From: Lachnospiraceae bacterium
GTDB taxonomy: Bacteria > Bacillota > Clostridia > Lachnospirales > Lachnospiraceae
Reading direction: 5' to 3'
Assembly: GCA_017553035.1 (NCBI GenBank)
Contig: JAFZNE010000044.1
Coordinates: 1-47,429 of the forward strand
Length of the DNA: 47,429 nt
The notes below the pieces were generated by a model. That model did no database searches. It was not told the DNA's origin and worked only from the letters and a program-made list of their open reading frames with translations. The translations under genes were made by a program, and so were the position numbers. Shown piece by piece: positions 34,505-42,351 of the stretch. Every line of letters begins with the position of its first letter. Within the stretch, counting starts at the first letter, position 1.

Positions 34505-36499
34505 ATGTCGAAGAGAAACAGGATCGAGATCGGAAGGTTCGTGGCAGTTATCCTTGCAGCGGTTGTCGCAGCAATCCTTCCGCTGAGGATGATAGTCAGC
34601 GGCAGTGCTTCAAAGACAGATAAGAACCTGTCTATGCTGGTGGACGGGTTTACTTCGAATGTCTGTCTGAAAAAGCGGATCACGGTCTCTGATTACGAAG
34701 AGGTACTTTCTGCACTGAGTAAGATGGGAAACGGCTTTGAACTGAGCATTTCGGTTGAAAGGGAAGCCCAAAGCATTGCAGATAAAGGCGAGATCAATAT
34801 ACAAAAAGCAATGCTTGTTGCGACCCATGTACACGGACCTGAGTGCTATGCGGGACATAATCATCTTGCAAGCGGCTGCAGATTTCACACGCATACTTCC
34901 GACTGCAGGTGCAGCGGAACATTTACGAAGTTTTCCTATACCGAAAGCGGGACTTCGACTTGCGGAATGTGCAACGGAACCGGAAAAACAGGAAGTATAT
35001 CGGTATGTCCCACATGTAAAGGCAAGGATCCCGACTGGACCGAAGTGGTGTGTCCATTCTGCGATGGGGAAGGGATAGGATTGTATTCGGTATGGCATGT
35101 CTGCCCTCATTGTAACGGTGCCGGATGTAACGTATGCGATGAAGGAAAACCCGGCGGCTGGTATAAGGAAGAATATGATACCTGCCGTGGCTGCAGAGGC
35201 AGGGGCACAGTCTTAGACCGGATCCCATGCTCGGTATGCAACGGAAAAGGAACCGTCGGTGAGATCAAAACCTGTTCATCATGCTCGGGACGAGGGTACA
35301 GAGATAACAATACATCACATTATACGTGCAGTGCATGCGGTATGGGAGACTCCACGATCTACGGTTACTCGTGCGGACGTCTCATATGCGGAATGGATTT
35401 TGAAAGCTATGAGTGCGGGATCACCAATGAAGATACTGTTCCGAGATGCGATAAGATCATTGTTGATGCCGATTACAACGCGGTCTGCCATATCAGGCAG
35501 TTCGACACTCCGGATATGGTCGATACTACGGTCCGTTTCACGTATCTAAACGGAGATATACATGATATCCGGACCAAACTTGCCGGCGGAACCGATCTTT
35601 TTGATTCGTCAAAAGGAGGAGAGCTCGATCTGCGTTTGTCATATACCGGATATTTTGAAAGAGCCGACAATTATGAAACAAGATATTTTCCGATACACGT
35701 TGTGGTGGACCGGACAATGGCAAAATGTGAAAAATGTGGGAGAGACTATTATCTCAATGATGACGGCAGCGATCCCGGATGCCCGTATTGTGTGACAACA
35801 GGTTTTACGATACGGGTGGATGTCAACGGTGATGTCATTAAGGGCGGCGTACCCGATATTAATGTGCTTAAAATATCGGGAAATGAAGAAATGCGGCTTG
35901 AGCAGGGCGAGTACACGCTTTTTTATGACAGCGATTCTGTCGGGGAGAGGGAAGCGGCGGTCTATTACAGCGGATACTGGGAGTATTTCACCATAAACGT
36001 TGTTCCTGATCCAAATGAAGAGAGTGGCGGAGGAAGCGGTAATAATGGAGAAAACGGGAATGAAAACACAGGAGGCAGCAGTGATAATGGCAGCGGAAAT
36101 GGAGGAGGTAACGGAAATGATGGAGGAAGCGGCGAAAGTAGCGGAAATGGAGGAGGAAGCAGTGAAGGTAACGGAACCGGAAATGGCGGAAACACAGGAC
36201 AGGGAGGAAATGGAAACGGAAATACCGGAACAGATGATAATAGCGGTGATGATCATGTAAGTATCGACCCGGAGAGCATTGAAGACAATAACGAACTGAA
36301 GATGGGAAAGTATATATTTATTCCGGATGACGAGATCGTTTCCATGATCTATTCAAACGGGCTATATGAACTATGCCCGGGAGACCTGTTGAACGTCACT
36401 ATAAGGGTGACCGGGAAGAATACTATTGACAGTTTACTGCAGATCCTGTTCATTCCTGAACGAATTAAAGAAAAATATTCATCGGGAATGATCGTATGA
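34505..36499 (+). CDS. Membrane-anchored exported protein with DnaJ-type CxxCxGxG repeats
   Basis: A 664-residue protein opening with the same MSKRNRIEI motif and membrane helix as the two before it. Residues 108-138 are Cys/His-rich (HVHGPECYAGHNH, FHTHTSDCRC), similar in flavour to HxHTxxCY motifs of Gram-positive adhesins. Residues 153-278 hold nine CxxC pairs (C153/156, 168/171, 183/186, 200/203, 208/211, 227/230, 242/245, 257/260, 275/278), seven continuing as x-G-x-G or close, as in the zinc domain of DnaJ. No J domain is present. A further CxxC pair of pairs lies at 408-429 (CEKCG, CPYC). A Gly/Ser/Asn-rich linker spans about 505-585, then a final ~75-residue domain. The product should face outside. 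ATG 34505 has GGAG nine bases ahead. Confidence 0.8.
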   Translation: MSKRNRIEIGRFVAVILAAVVAAILPLRMIVSGSASKTDKNLSMLVDGFTSNVCLKKRITVSDYEEVLSALSKMGNGFELSISVEREAQSIADKGEINIQKAMLVATHVHGPECYAGHNHLASGCRFHTHTSDCRCSGTFTKFSYTESGTSTCGMCNGTGKTGSISVCPTCKGKDPDWTEVVCPFCDGEGIGLYSVWHVCPHCNGAGCNVCDEGKPGGWYKEEYDTCRGCRGRGTVLDRIPCSVCNGKGTVGEIKTCSSCSGRGYRDNNTSHYTCSACGMGDSTIYGYSCGRLICGMDFESYECGITNEDTVPRCDKIIVDADYNAVCHIRQFDTPDMVDTTVRFTYLNGDIHDIRTKLAGGTDLFDSSKGGELDLRLSYTGYFERADNYETRYFPIHVVVDRTMAKCEKCGRDYYLNDDGSDPGCPYCVTTGFTIRVDVNGDVIKGGVPDINVLKISGNEEMRLEQGEYTLFYDSDSVGEREAAVYYSGYWEYFTINVVPDPNEESGGGSGNNGENGNENTGGSSDNGSGNGGGNGNDGGSGESSGNGGGSSEGNGTGNGGNTGQGGNGNGNTGTDDNSGDDHVSIDPESIEDNNELKMGKYIFIPDDEIVSMIYSNGLYELCPGDLLNVTIRVTGKNTIDSLLQILFIPERIKEKYSSGMIV

Positions 36500-36514
36500 A
36501 AAGGAGGATTACAA

Positions 36515-36703
36515 ATGGGAGAAGCATTCAGACAGGGAATGTATATATTTGTGGGCGGAATATTATTCTGCCTGGCTTCGGCGATACTGGCACTGCTTGT
36601 TTCAGGAATGATCGATATGAACCGAAGCATTCGCGCGAGTCATGAGACTGTATATGATGTTTCGGCACAATATCATTATTCCGGCAGCAGTTTTTCGGAT
36701 TGA
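36515..36703 (+). CDS. 62-residue membrane protein, possible small pilin
   Basis: A small protein with one hydrophobic helix near the N-terminus (YIFVGGILFCLASAILALLV) and a short polar tail ending HYSGSSFSD. Its size and layout are those of Flp-type pilins, the major subunit of Tad pili, but it lacks the usual Gly-(x4)-Glu-Tyr processing site; a GG pair lies inside the helix instead. AAAAGGAGG precedes the ATG, one of the best ribosome binding sites in the cluster, which would suit an abundant product. An alternative is a small scaffold subunit. Confidence 0.6.
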   Translation: MGEAFRQGMYIFVGGILFCLASAILALLVSGMIDMNRSIRASHETVYDVSAQYHYSGSSFSD

Positions 36704-36716
36704 AATGAGGCCTGAA

Positions 36717-37355
36717 ATGATCAATGCAGATAGCATTATAAGATTTATCATCGCTTTTTCGGCTTGTTTTACGATAAGCCTGATCATGAACATTATCATA
36801 CACGAAACAGGCCATCTGGTGTTCGGAGCTGTGAGTGGATACAGGTTCTCTTCGATCGAGTGCTTCGGGATGATATGTGTCAGGACCTGTAAAGGCTTGA
36901 AATTGAGATTCAGCAAAGAACCTTGTATCGGTCAGTGTATCATGTATCCGGAAAACAGCGATGCTGACGGGATAATGCTCATCATCGGCGGAGTAGCGGC
37001 AAATATGCTTGCATCGGCAATATCGTTGGGACTTGTTTTTACGCAAATAAACTATACGTTGAAAGCATTCTTTACAGTTTCGGCGGTTGTGGGACTGATA
37101 ACGGTCATGAGCAATTTAATCCCATACAACGGGACCAACGACGGAAGCACCTTTTTTGACGCGCGCAAGAGCTTTCTTCATATGGAAGCATATAACAGGC
37201 TGATGATGATCTACAGGGAACTGAACCTCGGAAAAGATATATGTTCGATAGATCCGGGATTGTTCGAACATCCGGATATGCCGCTTAGTCCGCTTTCGGC
37301 AGAGCTGGCATATTACAGAAGTTTAAGAAAAAGGCCGGGCAGGGCGGAGGAATGA
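36717..37355 (+). CDS. M50 (site-2 protease type) intramembrane metalloprotease
   Basis: A 212-residue membrane protease. The zinc motif HExxH is HETGH at about residue 27, inside the first helix (IIIHETGHLVFGAVSG), and the third ligand motif is NLIPYNGTNDGSTFFDAR, matching the N-x-x-P...DG form of M50. Hydrophobic segments near 5-24, 80-105 and 110-130 complete the core. The ATG at 36717 is chosen because TGAGG lies six bases ahead; one at 36705 is possible. Placed inside the Tad-like cluster, it could process subunits in place of the missing prepilin peptidase, or regulate assembly by clipping a membrane protein. That role is inference. Confidence 0.82.
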   Translation: MINADSIIRFIIAFSACFTISLIMNIIIHETGHLVFGAVSGYRFSSIECFGMICVRTCKGLKLRFSKEPCIGQCIMYPENSDADGIMLIIGGVAANMLASAISLGLVFTQINYTLKAFFTVSAVVGLITVMSNLIPYNGTNDGSTFFDARKSFLHMEAYNRLMMIYRELNLGKDICSIDPGLFEHPDMPLSPLSAELAYYRSLRKRPGRAEE

Positions 37356-37358
37356 AGA

Positions 37359-37817
37359 TTGGATGCATTGGGGAAATTGATCGATCTGACAACGGCGGTG
37401 ATAGTCATGCTGATACTTCCGATAATGTGGGCACGGGGCATGAATGAGCGCCTTATCATGAAATACGCCGGCTGCCTTAGCGAAGAATTCGTTGAAGATG
37501 TATGCCATCACGGAGGAATATCACAGGAAAGATATGAAACATTTTTGAACGGTCTGTCTGCTGCCGCATACGGCCTTATTGTTGATATCGAAACCCACAG
37601 CCCCGTTGCGGAACCGGTATACGAGAACGGAGTATTCACAGGCAGAGTTGTCGATACCGAGCGGATATGCTGCAAAGAAGAAATACTGGAACATATGTAT
37701 GATAGTGGAAACTGCGCATTTATCCCGGGGACTGCGATCTATGTTACCGTCGGTCATGATGAGAATAAGATCAGCGCAGGAGGGATGATCGTTTCGAACC
37801 CGGGAGAAACATATTAG
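37359..37817 (+). CDS. Minor-pseudopilin-like protein (TadE/F-like)
   Basis: A 152-residue protein with an N-terminal membrane helix (LTTAVIVMLILPIMW) and an exported domain. The stretch YETFLNGLSAAAYGLIVDIE with HSPVAEP resembles small TadE/F-like proteins seen in Firmicutes Tad loci, where a short helix is followed by a segment of this kind. The start is TTG at 37359, with GGAGG eight bases ahead, the previous stop lying between. It contains three Cys (CH, CC) in the exported part. Assignment is by pattern and position only. Confidence 0.55.
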   Translation: MDALGKLIDLTTAVIVMLILPIMWARGMNERLIMKYAGCLSEEFVEDVCHHGGISQERYETFLNGLSAAAYGLIVDIETHSPVAEPVYENGVFTGRVVDTERICCKEEILEHMYDSGNCAFIPGTAIYVTVGHDENKISAGGMIVSNPGETY

Positions 37818-37861
37818 AGAAACACTGATTTGATCAGCAATTCCAAAAATGGCAGGGAAAT

Positions 37862-38641
37862 ATGAAATTATATCATTTTACGCTTGTGTTTGTAATAGTA
37901 GCATTGGCTGCAATGTCTGTATGCGAGAACAGGATCGCGCTTTCGGATGCGTATTCGTCAAATATCGGAAGGCTGGATATCGCATTGGACAGGGCGTGTG
38001 ATGCCGCTGCCCTGATCCTGAGGGAACGCGGAGAGTACCTGAATGAAGAAACAATACGTGCCGCGGAAAGCGGGTTTTCGGATTCTCTATGCTCGTTTTT
38101 CGGGATCAATGCCTTCTCTGTGGAAGGGCGAGACCTGCTACGACGGATACCGGTAATTGCGATCACTTTACCTGAAGGGATGTATGTAGGATATCTGGCA
38201 GGGGCGGAAAGCGTAGTGAGAAGAATATGGACGGATATGCTGCTGTATTCCGAATATACTCCGGAGGAGATCATAGAAACTTATTGCTTTGACCGCGATC
38301 TGAACAGGAATATGAACGGAATGTCGCCGGCAGTGGAATTACCGGTGGATGATATGGGAATGTTTCAAAGGAATGCGAAAAAAATGGGATTCATGGCATT
38401 TTACATCAGATATACGGGGAATGTGAGCATGCGTCCGGAGTATTCCTTTGCTTCATCGGTATCAAGGATAGCGGATAGTTTCTACATCAATCTTTCCGGA
38501 AGCGGTTATTCATCACAGATGTATTACCACGTAAAAGGATGCAGATACCTGAATGACGATTGCATGGAAATGAATTCAAGAACGGAATGTGCAGAGCACG
38601 GGGCATACTGCTGCCCGGAATGTGCAGATGTGCTGTTCTGA
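37862..38641 (+). CDS. Exported pseudopilin-like protein with C-terminal Cys/His cluster
   Basis: A 259-residue protein with one N-terminal hydrophobic helix (FTLVFVIVALAAMSVCENRI), a coiled region LDIALDRACDAAALILRERG, and a domain VIAITLPEGMYVGYLAG followed by WTDMLLYSEYTPEEIIETY. This layout recalls a hypothetical protein often found in Firmicutes Tad-type loci. The last 40 residues hold a metal-binding-like cluster: YYHVKGCRYL, DDC, TEC, EHGAYCCPEC. It starts 44 bases after the previous stop. It may cap or nucleate the fibre; function is unproven. Confidence 0.6.
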   Translation: MKLYHFTLVFVIVALAAMSVCENRIALSDAYSSNIGRLDIALDRACDAAALILRERGEYLNEETIRAAESGFSDSLCSFFGINAFSVEGRDLLRRIPVIAITLPEGMYVGYLAGAESVVRRIWTDMLLYSEYTPEEIIETYCFDRDLNRNMNGMSPAVELPVDDMGMFQRNAKKMGFMAFYIRYTGNVSMRPEYSFASSVSRIADSFYINLSGSGYSSQMYYHVKGCRYLNDDCMEMNSRTECAEHGAYCCPECADVLF

Positions 38642-38780
38642 ATGTGATTGAAGCTGATCTACATTAAAAAGTTTAAGTTAAATCGTGAAAAGAATAAGGT
38701 AAAAGAAAGATAGAAAAGAACAAACCGGACAGATCAGAATAGTAAAAAAGTACATAGGCATCAGAAAGGTGAAGGATAGC

Positions 38781-41700
38781 ATGTATTGTATGGAAACCAG
38801 GAAAATAATCCGGATCATCATGGCGATGACGGTAGTGTTATCTACTGTATTAGCTATAGCTGCAATGGGCAATAATGAAGTCATGGCAGTCAGCTCGATA
38901 GATGAGAATACCGTCATTACAGTTGAACAGGCCGGATCCATAGCCGACCATATCGGTGACTACGGATGGGATTCGAGAGGAGCCTATATAACCTATCATG
39001 ATGATAAAGGGAGGATAAGCGGTGACCTCGGGCTGGTGATGTTCTGTGATGAAAACATGATCCCACGGGATCGTATGTGGGATAAATGGAATGACCAATT
39101 TCCGGACTGGTGGGGCAGAATGCTGGCTGATAAAATCAGGAAAAACGTGAGCGTGTTCAAACTCGATGATGTCAGAGAAGCTTTTGCCGATTCGGTCACG
39201 TTTGAGTGTAAGTGGGTCATTGCGATCGGGATCAAGGATAATTCGATCGGAAGCGGACCATATCTGACGCTGAGAAATGACGGTACATTGAGGGCTGCGT
39301 ACAATGTCAACACATCGGCTCTTTATCCTGCTGAAAAGCTTTATGCGGGGGATGAAATGGCGGATTCCCTTTCGGAGATCCTACCCGGTGAAAAATGGGG
39401 TACGACCTCACAGCATGTTTTTAAAGAGAGAAATCCGTATATTTACAAGGTTACGATAAAATCATATATGATAAAGCTCTGGGCGACAGATTGCGTAAAA
39501 TGTGCTAAAAAAGGCAAATTACAAGGGGAATATTGCAGCCATAACAAAAAAGAACTTATGCTGAAGGAGATCCCGTTAAAATATGGGAATTCTGTATACG
39601 GAGGTTCAGCAGCATTTGCATGGGAAGGGCAGGAAGCACATTTTACCGAACCGATGATACAGGGATATACAAGAGTAGCGGCATCGGATGACAGGAGCGG
39701 ACTGCACGGGACTATATCTGTAAGTAACGGTACCGTATCGGTAAATGATGACAGTGTTGTATATCTGGTATACAAGTCGGAACAAAATGAGTCTCCCGAT
39801 ACACCGGGATCACCTACTCCAGGGCCTTCGGTCACTCCTACAAGCACGCCTACAGGTACGCCCACGAGCGCGCCAACAGATACACCCACGAGTACCCCGG
39901 GACCATCACCCTCGGATACGCCGACACCGACACCTACCCAGCCGATCTACGACCCGATCCCGGACAATGAGTCGCAAAACACCTATGAGAATATACGTAC
40001 AGATGCGATGGATACGATGGGAAAGGCTGTGATATATTCCGATGTGTTTGATGTGAGAAATGCGATACCTTCAACCGAGAGTGTGTATATCAGGGCTTCC
40101 GCAAGAAACTTTATTTACAGGATAAATGCAGGGACAGTTTCGGGGACAGTTCCTATCGAAGTAACCGTGGCCGTTCCGTACATCCTGAGATGGCAGGATG
40201 AATCGGGCAACGAAAATGAAGAGACGGGGATCACGGAGACACGGACAGTGATCTACCGGGATTATTCATATATCCATCTTGATTCGTTGGAAGCATATAC
40301 GATGGACGGTATAGTGATCGCCAATCCGGCACTGTCACCGGCAGTTAATGAACTTAAGCCTGAGCAGGTGAATATAACCATGCCTTCATTTTCGGCACCG
40401 GTGGTCTATGGAACGAAAACACCGTCCTTTGGCAGAAATATCGATTATCCCTCGGGATTTTCATCATATATTCTTTCGGGAGAAACCATCGTTGTCGACG
40501 GAGGTACCAATAAACCGGCGATACCGATTATTTCCGCGGAAGAGGCATATTGGACGGCTGAAAACAGGACGGGAAAGCTCAGGTGCAGAAATGATGAGTT
40601 CCGGGTCGATTCGCGTAATGTCCTTGGGGAAAGCGGGTGGCATGAATACGGCAGGGGATCACTTTCGATCCGTATGCCCAATCCCGAGATCGTCGAATTT
40701 GATACGAAATCTTTATACGGAGAAAACCATATAACCATACCGGCCGCGGTCAGAAACGGTACATATCAGGCATCATCGAGACTGGTCAGATATTCTCTGA
40801 AGGTTTCATACGGGTATTCGGGCGCGCCGTTCGATGCGATGCTCGAAGTTAATCCTGTTGTAGTTCATACACCGGTTTACTGCGGTTTGACGATCGGCGA
40901 ATCCGATGGTAACGATCCGAACAGATCATATTTTCAGGAGAACGGAAACATTCCCGACAATGCATTTATGATAATACAGGGAAGATCAAATTCTCTCGGC
41001 TCGGAAGGCTTTGAACATAAAACAGAAGATTTTGTGATCACACTGAGCAATTCGGGATATCATCCCGTGTATGCCGGACGGCTTTCGGGTACTTATAACT
41101 ATTCATCAAATGTAAGCCGGGCAAACGGCGGAACATATGTCGAGGGTAATTACCTCAGATTTCCTTTCGACGTTTATATGGATATCGGGAATGACGGAAT
41201 AGAAGCAAATGACAGGCTTATCAGAAAAAATGAATGGGTCAGGTTCTCGGGCTCGGCGAGATTCTATCCGGGAGAGGTTATAAGCGAAGGATATTACACG
41301 ATCGAAGCCCGGACCAGGGCTGTCAATTCCGTGGCTGCCGACGACACAGCACGTATACCTCCTCAAAATGTCAATGCAAACGATAACGAGTACATCGTAA
41401 CTGATTCGATAAGGGTATATGTCTCAGGCAAACTGTACGGACTGACTTTATACGATATTTCTTCGAAAGCGGAGTGGGACAGAGTATTTACAGATAATAA
41501 CATAAACAAGTATTTGAGATATATACCACAGCTTGCGGCAAACATGACCTGGCCGGCCAATGACGGGACGCGCAGGTCCTCATCTGCTGACGGAAGATAC
41601 AGCAGTTCGGAAATTTCTTCGAAAATATTTTATTATACTGCCGGAACCGGGAATGAGATCGGTATCGATACGGGAAGGAGCAGTAAATATACATTTCCGA

Positions 41701-42350
41701 TAGCTGCGGGAAGTCATCCGGACAGGTCGAAAAGCAACAAAGGTGTATTGAAGACCGGATACAGGTGGAAATTCAGGCTCCGATCAACCGGAAAGACAAT
41801 GGGCCTCGAAGGCAGCAGGATCGAAATAGACCTTTCGTTCAGGCTTGCCGATGATCCCGGAAGGACCGGTGAGGTAATGATATTCGTTCCGAACGGCCGG
41901 GGGTCATTGTCGGAAATGTCAGACAAGATCACGATCCCACATTGTACAGACGATAAGAACGGAATGCAGATCTGGGATTTTGAAGTATTTATTCCGCAGG
42001 GATGCAGGATGATATGCAAAAATGAAGTTTATACATTATTCGGAAAACAATATCAGGATTTTCGAAGCTATATGACAGACAAAGTGATCGTCGATCCGGG
42101 AGATGATGTATGGCTGAAAGAAGGGACGGTGATAATGAATTTTGAGATAAGGGCAGTTTCGCCGTCCGGAAGAGTATTGTATACATACTCTCCCGGGACG
42201 GAAAGCTGCAATATGTGGAAGATCGAGGGCCAGAGCCTCGAAAAAACCGATTTTTACGGAAACAGATACAGGTTAAGATACGGTGATATCGCCCTGATCT
42301 CAGTAAATAAAGGTGCATTGACTGATTATATCACGGACCACCAGAACTGA
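38781..42350 (+). CDS. Large secreted protein of the Tad-like cluster
   Basis: A 1189-residue protein with a signal peptide (basic RK, then IIRIIMAMTVVLSTVLAIAA, likely cut after VMA). Residues 45-335 form an N-terminal domain with a C-x2-C...C-x-H group (DCVKCAKKGKLQGEYCSHN, near 235-255). A Thr/Pro/Ser linker runs from about 337 to 395 (TPTGTPTSAPTDTPTS). The remaining ~790 residues look all-beta, with repeated aromatic/Gly segments. There is no LPxTG, choline-binding or C-terminal helix, so it may be held by the pilus or released. I recognise no characterised homologue; an adhesin or cargo role is likely from context. The start is taken at ATG 38781 after GAAGGA; a GTG at 38769 is possible. 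The 139-base spacer ahead is purine-rich and holds nothing else recognised. Confidence 0.75.
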   Translation: MYCMETRKIIRIIMAMTVVLSTVLAIAAMGNNEVMAVSSIDENTVITVEQAGSIADHIGDYGWDSRGAYITYHDDKGRISGDLGLVMFCDENMIPRDRMWDKWNDQFPDWWGRMLADKIRKNVSVFKLDDVREAFADSVTFECKWVIAIGIKDNSIGSGPYLTLRNDGTLRAAYNVNTSALYPAEKLYAGDEMADSLSEILPGEKWGTTSQHVFKERNPYIYKVTIKSYMIKLWATDCVKCAKKGKLQGEYCSHNKKELMLKEIPLKYGNSVYGGSAAFAWEGQEAHFTEPMIQGYTRVAASDDRSGLHGTISVSNGTVSVNDDSVVYLVYKSEQNESPDTPGSPTPGPSVTPTSTPTGTPTSAPTDTPTSTPGPSPSDTPTPTPTQPIYDPIPDNESQNTYENIRTDAMDTMGKAVIYSDVFDVRNAIPSTESVYIRASARNFIYRINAGTVSGTVPIEVTVAVPYILRWQDESGNENEETGITETRTVIYRDYSYIHLDSLEAYTMDGIVIANPALSPAVNELKPEQVNITMPSFSAPVVYGTKTPSFGRNIDYPSGFSSYILSGETIVVDGGTNKPAIPIISAEEAYWTAENRTGKLRCRNDEFRVDSRNVLGESGWHEYGRGSLSIRMPNPEIVEFDTKSLYGENHITIPAAVRNGTYQASSRLVRYSLKVSYGYSGAPFDAMLEVNPVVVHTPVYCGLTIGESDGNDPNRSYFQENGNIPDNAFMIIQGRSNSLGSEGFEHKTEDFVITLSNSGYHPVYAGRLSGTYNYSSNVSRANGGTYVEGNYLRFPFDVYMDIGNDGIEANDRLIRKNEWVRFSGSARFYPGEVISEGYYTIEARTRAVNSVAADDTARIPPQNVNANDNEYIVTDSIRVYVSGKLYGLTLYDISSKAEWDRVFTDNNINKYLRYIPQLAANMTWPANDGTRRSSSADGRYSSSEISSKIFYYTAGTGNEIGIDTGRSSKYTFPIAAGSHPDRSKSNKGVLKTGYRWKFRLRSTGKTMGLEGSRIEIDLSFRLADDPGRTGEVMIFVPNGRGSLSEMSDKITIPHCTDDKNGMQIWDFEVFIPQGCRMICKNEVYTLFGKQYQDFRSYMTDKVIVDPGDDVWLKEGTVIMNFEIRAVSPSGRVLYTYSPGTESCNMWKIEGQSLEKTDFYGNRYRLRYGDIALISVNKGALTDYITDHQN

Positions 42351-42351
42351 A

